Positions 7,030 to 14,667 of a stretch of DNA of 21,670 bases are shown here, piece by piece. This stretch comes from JBAXBF01 sp034429745 (GTDB lineage: Bacteria; Chloroflexota; Anaerolineae; Anaerolineales; DRKV01), in assembly GCA_034429745.1 (NCBI GenBank), contig DAOUFY010000022.1, forward strand, positions 1 to 21,670. Direction: 5' to 3'. Positions within the stretch are counted from its first letter, which is position 1. Every line of letters starts with the position of its first letter. A program made the translations under genes and the position numbers. Below the pieces are notes generated by a model. It worked only from the letters and a program-made list of their open reading frames with translations, had not been told where the DNA came from and made no database searches.

Positions 7030-8931
7030 CTACTCCCTTATATATTTTTCTAAATCTGATTTCCAATTATCATCCAATGATACGCCCAGTGCTTTTGCAA
7101 TGGACTCAAATATTTTCCCATTGGAAAGCACACCGTCGGGAGCCTTAAGCCCCGCTTTTGTTTTCTGCAATCTTCCTTCGAGGTTCAAATAATGACCTTC
7201 CTCTTCTGCCCAAATGTATGCCGGCAGTACAACATCGGCTTTAGCAGTAAGTTTTGAATCATAACTAGCCTGAACAATGAGGAAAGGTACTTTCTCCAAC
7301 CGTTGCATAAGGTTTTGGCTGGCTTCGTCATCACCTAAGGCTATATAGACGACATCATAGCCTTCAGCGGTGAACATTTTATCAAGTCCATAAGCATGCC
7401 CGGCTAAGCTGTTTGCTTTTCCCTTGGGACTAAACAACTTGCCCTGAACCGATTTTGCCAGCTCTATTAATGCCTTTATAGGAGATTTTTCATTTTTCTT
7501 ACCCTCTTGGAAAGTAATTCCCTTTCCATAAACAAAAATTGGTCTTTTTGCTTCAGCAATTAACTTTTGCAATTCTTTAAAAGCTTTCTCAGAAACATAA
7601 GTGGTCTTCGCAACTTCTTCAAAGCTCTTCTTGCCTGCCAAGCCCATTAGCAGATCATAATCCGTGCCTGGTTTAGGTTGAACAACTACATCAGCACGCT
7701 CTGTCATCATATTTTCTCCCACGTCAATGACTGCAAGGCGCACACCTTTTGGAAGATTGCGCTTAATGATAAAACCAGCAACCTGATGGCTTCTAAATAA
7801 ATCTGCTCCAACGGCAATAATTGTATCGGCTTCACTCAAATCGTTTAAATTGCCTTCTAAACCGGCTTCAATCACTTGATCCAGCCCGGCAGTGGGAATA
7901 TGCTCTTCAATGCTGGTTACCATAGAAGAACCCAAATGATCGTGGAATACTTTCTTGAAGGTATAAAGGGCTTCGGCGCTTAAGCGAGTAGATACCAAAG
8001 CAGCTACATTCTTATTGCCTTTTAATTTACTGCTAATAACAGAAAAAGCTTCTTCCCAACTAGCTGCTTTTAGTGCTCCATTTTTCCTCACTAATGGGGT
8101 GTGCAACCGCGTATTCTTTGTGAAAATGGGAACAAATCTGCCTAGTTCACACATTGCACCTTTATTTACAACACCCTGATAATCCCCATTTACTCGCAAG
8201 AGCTGATTATCTCGTACAATTAAATCCACACTGCAACCAACAGAACATCCTACACATGTACTGGGTATATGATCAGCATCTGGAGCTAATCCGCGGTAAG
8301 CACTCTGGCGATCTATCAATGCTCCTGTTGGACATATTTGCACACAATTACCGCAAGAAACGCAAGAACTTTCTCCTAAGGGCACATTGTAATCAGCAAT
8401 AATCATAGTTTGTGCGCCGCGATTTTCGGTAGCCAGTGTGAAATTACCAGTAATTTCTGCACAAGCTCTTACACACCGCCGGCATAAAATGCAGCGATTG
8501 TGATCCAGCACAAAATATGGGTGAGATGAATCAACTGGAAAATTCACCCAATTCGGCTGTAAAGGCCAGTGATCCATCCCCTCAGCTAATGCGGCATTTT
8601 GCAGCTCACATTCTCCACCGCTAACTTGACAATACATGCAGTAGTGATTACGTTCGCTAAATAGCATACTGAGAATGAATTTGCGCGATTCATGCAACAA
8701 CTCAGTATTTGTTCGCACTACCATGTTATTGCTAACAGGTAAAGTACATGCTGTTTGTAAAGTGCGCATGCCTTCAACTTCAACAACACACAATCGGCAT
8801 CCTCCATAGGGAGTTAAATTGGGATGACCGCACAATGCAGGAATATTTATCCCCGCTTGCTTTGCTGCTTTTATTACTGTAGTACCTTCTTCTACTTCTA
8901 TGTGTTTTCCGTCAATTGTTAGTTGAACCAT
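7030..8931 (-). CDS. NuoG/HoxU-like iron-sulfur subunit with degenerate molybdopterin-type domain
   Basis: This 633-residue electron-wiring subunit connects the flavin subunits to the [NiFe] module. In order it has a [2Fe-2S] domain (C34, C45, C48, C62), a His-Cys3 [4Fe-4S] site (H96, C98, C101, C108), two ferredoxin-like [4Fe-4S] sites (C147/150/153/157 and C190/193/196/200), a further CxxCxxxC site with C226, C229, C233 and C261, and a MopB-like region to the end. ERNHYC resembles HoxU, but C101 and C108 are six residues apart where HoxU proteins I recall have five. True HoxU ends after the ferredoxin part at about 240 residues. Here the NuoG-like extension is kept, with no selenocysteine or cysteine Mo ligand and no C-terminal MGD domain, so it is probably structural. 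The start is supported by GGAG seven bases upstream. Confidence 0.9.
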   Translation of the reverse strand: MVQLTIDGKHIEVEEGTTVIKAAKQAGINIPALCGHPNLTPYGGCRLCVVEVEGMRTLQTACTLPVSNNMVVRTNTELLHESRKFILSMLFSERNHYCMYCQVSGGECELQNAALAEGMDHWPLQPNWVNFPVDSSHPYFVLDHNRCILCRRCVRACAEITGNFTLATENRGAQTMIIADYNVPLGESSCVSCGNCVQICPTGALIDRQSAYRGLAPDADHIPSTCVGCSVGCSVDLIVRDNQLLRVNGDYQGVVNKGAMCELGRFVPIFTKNTRLHTPLVRKNGALKAASWEEAFSVISSKLKGNKNVAALVSTRLSAEALYTFKKVFHDHLGSSMVTSIEEHIPTAGLDQVIEAGLEGNLNDLSEADTIIAVGADLFRSHQVAGFIIKRNLPKGVRLAVIDVGENMMTERADVVVQPKPGTDYDLLMGLAGKKSFEEVAKTTYVSEKAFKELQKLIAEAKRPIFVYGKGITFQEGKKNEKSPIKALIELAKSVQGKLFSPKGKANSLAGHAYGLDKMFTAEGYDVVYIALGDDEASQNLMQRLEKVPFLIVQASYDSKLTAKADVVLPAYIWAEEEGHYLNLEGRLQKTKAGLKAPDGVLSNGKIFESIAKALGVSLDDNWKSDLEKYIRE

Positions 8932-9013
8932 AATTTTTCTCCATCAAATGAAATCATATCATTCAAAAAGTTCTTTGTCTTTGTTTATCCAAGAAGATTC
9001 TAAAATAAATCCT

Positions 9014-10684
9014 CTACACGGCAACAAGTTTGCGTACAATTTCGGAATGCTTGGTCAAACTGCCATCCATTGGGCATACCCCAGTTGGGCAAACCTTCAG
9101 TTTTATATGGGCTTCAACTTCAGCTCTAAAATGCTTCAGCATCCCTTCAATCGGCACCCCGGCTGTTGTACCAAGCCCGCAATTAGAAAGCTGTACCATT
9201 TTTGGAGTTATATCCTCCAAATCATCAATATCTTTCATTGTGGCCGTACCATCCGCTATTTTATTAAGAATTTCCAAAGCGCGTATCGTGCCAACTCTGC
9301 AAGGAGTGCATTTGCCGCAGCTTTCACGGCGGAAGAAATTTAATAATACCCTTGCCAAGTCAACGACACATGTATTTTCATCGCAGATCAATAACGCCCC
9401 TGAACCCAGTGATACTCCAGCTCTGCGATAGGACTCAAAGTCCATTGGCGTATCTTGCAAACTTGCTGGAATAATTGAGCCGCTTGAACCACCAGTTTGT
9501 GCTAGCTTAAGGGTAGATCCTTCCCGCATACCGCCGGCAAATATACTAATGACCTCGCGCAGTGTTATACCCATTGGCACTTCAATCATTCCAGTAACAT
9601 TTACATTTCCAAGTATTGTGTACACCTTTGTACCAGGACTGCTTGGGGTACCAAATTTTCGGTACCAATCGGCTCCGTTGCGCAAAATTGGTGGAACATT
9701 TGCTAAAGTCTCTACATTGTTAACCAGTGTAGGCTTGCCCCATAAACCATGTGTGGTTGGGTATGGTGGTCTAGAGCGCGGCTCTCCGCGTTTGCCTTCA
9801 ATTGATTCAATAAGCGCTGTTTCTTCACCGCAAATATAAGCACCTGCACCACTGTGGACATGAATTTCAAAGTTGAAATCCTTCCCGAAGATATTTTCAC
9901 CTAAAAATCCATATTCCTTTGCCTGCTGTATGGCTATTCCCACTCTTTCTTGAGCTAACTTATATTCACCGCGAATATAAATATACCCAACACTTGCTCC
10001 TACAGCATATGCTGCAATGATCATCGCCTCAATAATGCTATGGGGATCTCCCTCTAATATCACTCGATCCTTAAAGGTGCCAGGTTCGCTTTCATCAGCG
10101 TTGCAAACCACATATTTAGGTTTGCCAGTAGTCTTTGAAACAAACTCCCATTTCATGCCGGTGGGAAACCCCGCTCCGCCACGACCTTGCAACCCGGATT
10201 TTTTAATAATATCAATTACTTCCTGGGGTGTCTTTTCCGTTAATACGGTTGCCAACGCTTGATATCCATCATTCAAAATATAATCCTCAATATTGTAAGG
10301 ATCAATAAGGCCAACATTCTTAAGGACTATTCGTTGTTCTGCAGGTAAAGTACCCTTGCGCGCAGAAATCCATGCAATTCTGCCAGACAGCTCACGTTGA
10401 GGCGCCTGAAGCCCCATAGCGATCCGCCCTTTTAATAAGTGTTCTTCAACCAACAACGGAACATCATTTGGAGTAACCGGACCATAAACAACCGCTTCAG
10501 GATAGACAATAACTAAAGGTGCTATATCATGGCGGCCTGTATCCTTAATCATACTTATTTCAACTTCCTCAGCCAGCCCTAAGCGTTGGATCTCAGCTTT
10601 CATTCGATCATATACTTCCACAGCCCCCCGATTTATACTCATAGGGTCACTTGATATAAGAACCAAAGATCTAATTCTACTCAT
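9014..10684 (-). CDS. nuoF: NuoF/HoxF-like NADH-binding flavoprotein, second copy
   Basis: This 556-residue diaphorase subunit binds FMN and NAD(H). Residues 1-88 are a thioredoxin-fold domain without any cysteine. The FMN/NAD core follows, with GRGGAGFPTG (168-177), NADESEPGTF (195-204) and GEETALIESIEG (286-297). The [4Fe-4S] cluster is bound by C456, C459, C462 and C502. H526, C532 and C537 (EAHI then CPTGVC) resemble the zinc-site region of HydB proteins. The protein stops soon after and lacks the two-cluster ferredoxin tail seen in the other NuoF of this operon. NADESEPGTF resembles complex I NuoF and HoxF, whereas the other copy has NADEGDPGAF. It is paired with the NuoE-like gene 25 bases upstream, and GGAGAAAAAAGC precedes the ATG. 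Confidence 0.92.
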   Translation of the reverse strand: MSRIRSLVLISSDPMSINRGAVEVYDRMKAEIQRLGLAEEVEISMIKDTGRHDIAPLVIVYPEAVVYGPVTPNDVPLLVEEHLLKGRIAMGLQAPQRELSGRIAWISARKGTLPAEQRIVLKNVGLIDPYNIEDYILNDGYQALATVLTEKTPQEVIDIIKKSGLQGRGGAGFPTGMKWEFVSKTTGKPKYVVCNADESEPGTFKDRVILEGDPHSIIEAMIIAAYAVGASVGYIYIRGEYKLAQERVGIAIQQAKEYGFLGENIFGKDFNFEIHVHSGAGAYICGEETALIESIEGKRGEPRSRPPYPTTHGLWGKPTLVNNVETLANVPPILRNGADWYRKFGTPSSPGTKVYTILGNVNVTGMIEVPMGITLREVISIFAGGMREGSTLKLAQTGGSSGSIIPASLQDTPMDFESYRRAGVSLGSGALLICDENTCVVDLARVLLNFFRRESCGKCTPCRVGTIRALEILNKIADGTATMKDIDDLEDITPKMVQLSNCGLGTTAGVPIEGMLKHFRAEVEAHIKLKVCPTGVCPMDGSLTKHSEIVRKLVAV

Positions 10685-10709
10685 GCTTTTTTCTCCTTCT
10701 TCTGAACCT

Positions 10710-11189
10710 TTACTTATATCGGCTCAGAATTTCAGGTACTTGCTCCGCGGTTACATTCCCATACAAATCATCATCAATCAACATGACAGGACCGACGCCG
10801 CAAGCACCCAAACAGCTTGTAGTTGCTAATGTCCACTTTCCATCCGCGCTGGTTTGACCCTCTTCAATTCCAATTGCTTCAAGCAGCGCTTGCCATACTT
10901 TATAACCTCCCATAACATGACAGGGAGCATTTTCACAAAATTTTATAACGTGCCTTCCGCGCGGTTTTGTTGACAACATAGCGTAAAAACTTGCAACGCT
11001 TTCAACATTAGAAGCTGGTATCTTAGTTGCTTGACTAATGAGGTTTACAGCTTCTGCTGGAATGTAACCCAAGCTAGCATTCACATCTAGGAGTATAGGT
11101 ACTAATTCTTCGCGATGAGTGCCATGCTTTTCAATTGCTTTTTGCACTGCGTTATATACTTGAATACCGTCCACAACATTTACTGACAT
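10710..11189 (-). CDS. nuoE: NuoE-like [2Fe-2S] subunit, second copy
   Basis: This 159-residue thioredoxin-fold protein normally docks on a NuoF partner and holds the N1a-type [2Fe-2S] cluster. The N-terminal helical part (about 10-70) ends in ASFYAML, the usual fold marker. The cluster ligands C85, C90 (spacing CxxxxC), C126 and C130 (CLGAC) are intact. GAGGAG precedes the ATG. It sits 51 bases after the first NuoF and 25 bases before the second NuoF, making a second NuoE-NuoF pair. The family assignment is secure. Whether it serves only the second NuoF cannot be read from sequence. Confidence 0.92.
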   Translation of the reverse strand: MSVNVVDGIQVYNAVQKAIEKHGTHREELVPILLDVNASLGYIPAEAVNLISQATKIPASNVESVASFYAMLSTKPRGRHVIKFCENAPCHVMGGYKVWQALLEAIGIEEGQTSADGKWTLATTSCLGACGVGPVMLIDDDLYGNVTAEQVPEILSRYK

Positions 11190-11240
11190 AGAGATCTCCT
11201 CGCTTAATATTTAGCCATTGCTCTTATTGGCTTTTAGGTA

Positions 11241-13025
11241 CTAATTGATTTCAATAGCATTAAAGTTGCAAACCTGAGCACATATGCCGCAACGTATGCA
11301 CACATCTTGATCAATAAAATGAGGTTGACGCCGTTCCCCACTTATCGCATTGACCGGACAGTTGCGTGCACATACGGTACAACCAGTACACACCTCACTT
11401 AAAATTGTGAAACTGATCAATGCGCGGCATACTTTTGCTGGACACTTTTTCTCGTAAATATGAGCTTCATATTCATGGCGAAAGTTTTGTAACGTACTAA
11501 TCACCGGATTTGGTGCACCTTGACCCAACCCACACAAACTATTGCGTCTCACTTGCACACATAATTCTTCTAGTGTATCTAAATCTTCCGGTTTGCCTTT
11601 CCCATCACAAATTCTTTCCAATATCTCCAATATTCGGCGGGTACCAACACGGCAAGGAATACACTTTCCACAGCTTTCATCCTGAGTGAACTCCATAAAG
11701 AAGCGGGCAATATCAACCATGCAAGTCGTATCATCCATTATAACCATACCGCCCGATCCCATAATCGAACCAGCTGCGGCAAGTGTTTCATAATCAACTT
11801 TGAGGTCTAGGTGATCTTTTGTTAAGCATCCACCCATCGGACCGCCTGTCTGAATAGCTTTGAATTCTCGTCCATCTTTTATTCCCCCTCCGACATCATA
11901 GACGATTTCGCGTAAAGTTATTCCTAGCGGTACTTCAATAATTCCCGTATTGACAGCATCGCCAGCTATGGTGAAAGTCTTTGTGCCTTTGCTTTTTTCA
12001 GTGCCCATACTGGCAAACCATTCCGCCCCTTTGAGGATGATTTGAGGCACATTTGCATAGGTTTCCACATTATTTATATTTGTTGGCTTTCCCCATAAAC
12101 CTTTTACAGATGGAAATGGCGGTCTAGTGCGTGGCTCCCCGCGTGCTCCTTCAATCGAAGCCATTAATGCAGTTTCCTCACCACAAACAAAAGCTCCTGC
12201 CCCTTTTCTCACTTCAAGATCGAATGAAAATCCACTTTCTAAAATATTTTCACCCAATAATCCTAGCTGCTTTGCCTGTTGAATACCAATCTGCAATCGC
12301 TTTACTGCAATGGGATACTCTGCCCGGCAGTATATATATCCATACCGCGCCCCAATAGCATAAGCAGCAATGATCATCCCTTCAATCACAGAATGCGGAT
12401 CACTTTCTAATACACGGCGATTCATGAAAGCACCCGGATCCCCTTCATCTGCATTACAAACGATGTATTTTACATCTCCATCCGCCTTACGGGTTAATTC
12501 CCATTTCATGCCAGTTGGGAATCCTGCTCCCCCTCGTCCTCGCAAGCCGGAGGCCTTTATTGTACTGATAATATCTTCCGGGGTCATCTCAGTTAGCGCC
12601 TTTGCCAGTGCCAGATATCCATCTTCAGCGATATAGTCTTCAATGTTTTCTGGATCTATCTTTCCACAATTGCGCAAGACCACTCTTATCTCTTTTGGTT
12701 TCGGTGGACCTAATTCCTCTTCAGCTACTGAAACCACTTCAGCGCGATATTTGCTTACTACACGCCCTTTGAGAAAATGCTCCTCAACCAGATATGGTAT
12801 ATCATCTTTGGTTAGCCTTACATAATGTACGGCTTCCGGATACACCATAATATCCGGCCCATAAAGCCGAGGATCACCTAAACGAGAGGTTTCAAGTACT
12901 TGTACTTCATCAAGCAATCCGCTGCGCACCAGTTCATCATTGAGTGCATCTATTATTTCATGTGCGCCTTTCTGTAAGCACTCAGGGTCAACAGAAACTA
13001 ATATGTGCGAACGATAAAAAGCCAT
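11241..13025 (-). CDS. nuoF: NuoF/HydB-like flavoprotein with C-terminal 2x[4Fe-4S] ferredoxin domain
   Basis: This 594-residue FMN- and NAD(P)H-binding subunit has the architecture of HydB/HndC from electron-bifurcating hydrogenases. Residues 1-90 are a thioredoxin-fold domain with a single cysteine (C16), so the usual [2Fe-2S] site is lost. The flavin/NAD core has GRGGAGFPTG (163-172) and NADEGDPGAF (191-200). C452, C455, C458 and C498 bind a [4Fe-4S] cluster. H522, C528 and C533 match the zinc-site region of HydB. The tail binds two more clusters through C546/549/552/556 and C576/579/582/586. The second motif ends in CNFNA instead of the usual CP. This ferredoxin tail is where reduced ferredoxin would be expected to exchange electrons. 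The gene follows the cysteine-free thioredoxin-fold gene by 21 bases. Confidence 0.93.
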   Translation of the reverse strand: MAFYRSHILVSVDPECLQKGAHEIIDALNDELVRSGLLDEVQVLETSRLGDPRLYGPDIMVYPEAVHYVRLTKDDIPYLVEEHFLKGRVVSKYRAEVVSVAEEELGPPKPKEIRVVLRNCGKIDPENIEDYIAEDGYLALAKALTEMTPEDIISTIKASGLRGRGGAGFPTGMKWELTRKADGDVKYIVCNADEGDPGAFMNRRVLESDPHSVIEGMIIAAYAIGARYGYIYCRAEYPIAVKRLQIGIQQAKQLGLLGENILESGFSFDLEVRKGAGAFVCGEETALMASIEGARGEPRTRPPFPSVKGLWGKPTNINNVETYANVPQIILKGAEWFASMGTEKSKGTKTFTIAGDAVNTGIIEVPLGITLREIVYDVGGGIKDGREFKAIQTGGPMGGCLTKDHLDLKVDYETLAAAGSIMGSGGMVIMDDTTCMVDIARFFMEFTQDESCGKCIPCRVGTRRILEILERICDGKGKPEDLDTLEELCVQVRRNSLCGLGQGAPNPVISTLQNFRHEYEAHIYEKKCPAKVCRALISFTILSEVCTGCTVCARNCPVNAISGERRQPHFIDQDVCIRCGICAQVCNFNAIEIN

Positions 13026-13046
13026 AATTTTTCCTTATCTTTATCT

Positions 13047-13415
13047 TTATGCTTCAATCATGAACTCTTTCACCGGTTTTCCACCCACCACATGCTCTTT
13101 CATGATCCGTTCTACAAGTTCCGCCTTTACTTTTCCATAGGTAACTTTAGGATTATTCCCTACGGTTATTTGGACAATCGGTTCCCACGAATCTAAGCCA
13201 ATATTTCCTGTCTGTCGTACAACGACATCTTGAATTTTGTTTTTTTCAATAAAATCAAGAATTGCTTTCATTGTCTCGCGGGCACCCGCAGCTATTCCAG
13301 GAGTACCCATTCCTACCACTATCTCAATACTACCTGATTCAACTTTAGCCTGACGTTTTTGAAGTGCTTCCTCACGGATTTTTTTCAAATCTTCAAGAGA
13401 TTTTATTGTTGGCAT
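13047..13415 (-). CDS. Thioredoxin-fold '[2Fe-2S] ferredoxin' homologue without cysteines
   Basis: This 122-residue protein has the fold and position of the small ferredoxin (HndB-like) encoded between the ATPase and NuoF genes of [FeFe]-hydrogenase operons. After a charged N-terminal helix, VVGMGTPGIAAGARE (33-47) and RQTGNIGLDSWEPIV follow the family outline. Family members normally have C in GTCGIAAG and two in TGCIGLCEQEP. Here those places hold P, N and D, and the protein has no cysteine at all, so it cannot bind a [2Fe-2S] cluster. The codons were read directly and the frame is intact, so this is not decay. It starts 3 bases after the ATPase stop, with GGAG eight bases ahead of the ATG. 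A structural or docking role is an inference. Confidence 0.85.
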   Translation of the reverse strand: MPTIKSLEDLKKIREEALQKRQAKVESGSIEIVVGMGTPGIAAGARETMKAILDFIEKNKIQDVVVRQTGNIGLDSWEPIVQITVGNNPKVTYGKVKAELVERIMKEHVVGGKPVKEFMIEA

Positions 13416-13418
13416 TTT

Positions 13419-13997
13419 TCACTCTCCTGTATAAGAATTATGATTTTTACATTGGGAAATACCTTCATAAATCATATCCCTTAAAAAAGCTAATACTGCT
13501 GGTTCAGTTAAAGGTACTTCACCTAATGTCTCTTTTATCGGTTGATCATCAAAAACAAATTCCTTTGCTTCCCCTGCCGCATTAATAACGCGATAGGTAA
13601 ATTTCCAATGCAATTCAGCATGGGCAATAACAAGTGAATATATTGTGCCCGCTACATCTCCCAAAGGCATTCTGTCAATATGACTATGCTGAAACGTAGC
13701 TTCTATTTTTGTACCTTTTCCCAATGCTGAAGTTACTGTAAGTGAACCTTCACATGCTTCGGCTGCATTTTTAAGCAATGGAATGCCTAATCCTACTTTT
13801 CGCTCCGTTCGGGATGTGGTAAAGGGATCAGTAATCGCTTTGACAGTTTCTTCATCCATCCCCTTGCCATCATCCTCAATAGATAAATATAGCCTATCTT
13901 TTAATAAATTTTCCTCAATGTAAATATCAATATTTTTCGCTCCAGCTGCAACACTATTTTCTGCAATATCTAATAGATGCAGGGTTATTTCTCTCAT
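13419..13997 (-). CDS. Small GHKL-type ATP-binding protein of hydrogenase operons
   Basis: This 192-residue protein has a histidine-kinase-like ATPase fold (HATPase_c). The N-box is LHLLDIAENSVAAGA with N14. The G1 box is DDGKGM (42-47), and the G2 region includes TTSRTERKVGLGIPLL. There is no phospho-accepting H-box, sensor or membrane segment, so it is not a complete sensor kinase. The C-terminal 80 residues are specific to this small family. The gene lies between NuoE-like and ferredoxin-like genes, the same slot as in clostridial HydABC/Hnd operons. Its function there is not established. An assembly or regulatory ATPase is plausible. The start has only a weak ribosome binding site. Confidence 0.85.
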   Translation of the reverse strand: MREITLHLLDIAENSVAAGAKNIDIYIEENLLKDRLYLSIEDDGKGMDEETVKAITDPFTTSRTERKVGLGIPLLKNAAEACEGSLTVTSALGKGTKIEATFQHSHIDRMPLGDVAGTIYSLVIAHAELHWKFTYRVINAAGEAKEFVFDDQPIKETLGEVPLTEPAVLAFLRDMIYEGISQCKNHNSYTGE

Positions 13998-14049
13998 TCA
14001 TTCACTCATAAACATGCGATTTCTGTTGCAGTAAAGTGTTCACTTCAGT

Positions 14050-14556
14050 TCATTGGTACTTGCGAACCAATTGCGGGAATTTATTCGGTGTTATCCGCCC
14101 ATGCAAATCCTCATCTACTACAACAACAGGAGCTTGGCTGCATGCCCCAACGCAGCGGCACGCTTCAAGAGTAATTTTTCCATCTGCTGTTGTTTTTCCC
14201 AAATCAACACCTAATAATTGTTTTGCCTTTTCAATTAATTGTGGCGCTCCTGCAACATAACAAGCTGTCCCCATGCAAAACTTGATTGTGTGCTCACCTT
14301 TGGGTTCAGTCGAGAAAAAGGAATAAAAGGTTACCACACCATGTACCGCACCAACCGGCACCTTTAGTTCTTTTGCTACGTATGATTGCATAGCATCGGT
14401 TATGTATCCGATTTCACTTTGCAATTCGTTTAATACCAGCATTGTTGCTCCGGGTTTATCCTTGTTTTCCGCAATAATACGGTCAATGACAGCTCTCTTT
14501 TCTGGAATATTTACTGGATCCTTAAAAATCAGCGTTTCATTTTGTTGTATGGTCAT
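14050..14556 (-). CDS. nuoE: NuoE/HydC-like [2Fe-2S] subunit, first copy
   Basis: This is a 168-residue NuoE/HndA/HydC homologue. The N-terminal helical bundle includes LVLNELQSEIGYI and leads to VTFYSFF. The [2Fe-2S] ligands C94 and C99 (CxxxxC) and C135 and C139 (CVGAC) are all present, with an extra C133. It pairs with the HydB-like NuoF encoded three genes downstream, as in HydABC/Hnd operons. The 111 bases between PHP and this gene are the longest gap inside the operon. They contain a TTGACG on the coding strand (complement at 14626-14631), but no matching -10 box was found at the right distance. The family call is secure. Confidence 0.92.
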   Translation of the reverse strand: MTIQQNETLIFKDPVNIPEKRAVIDRIIAENKDKPGATMLVLNELQSEIGYITDAMQSYVAKELKVPVGAVHGVVTFYSFFSTEPKGEHTIKFCMGTACYVAGAPQLIEKAKQLLGVDLGKTTADGKITLEACRCVGACSQAPVVVVDEDLHGRITPNKFPQLVRKYQ

Positions 14557-14667
14557 GATTTTGTCTATTCCTCTTCAAAAAGGATAATGAATGGTGAGTT
14601 AAGTTTACTCCATATTCTATCAAATCGTCAACCTTGTTTAACAAATCACTTGAAATAGTATTTTTTA

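Noticed and set aside
7030..8931. Formate dehydrogenase or other molybdopterin oxidoreductase
   Set aside because: The MopB-like part is too short, has no Sec/Cys metal ligand and lacks the C-terminal MGD-binding domain. Context is hydrogenase.
7030..8931. [FeFe]-hydrogenase HydA
   Set aside because: The H-cluster motifs (TSCCPxW, MPCxxK, ExMACxxGC) are absent; only NuoG-like cysteine sites are seen.
13419..13997. Sensor histidine kinase
   Set aside because: An ATP-binding fold is present, but there is no H-box, dimerisation helix, sensor or membrane segment, and no response regulator nearby.
6984..14556. Respiratory complex I (nuo) operon
   Set aside because: NuoE/F/G-like genes are present, but no membrane subunit (NuoA, H, J-N) or NuoC/I is seen, and the catalytic subunits carry complete [NiFe] ligand motifs.
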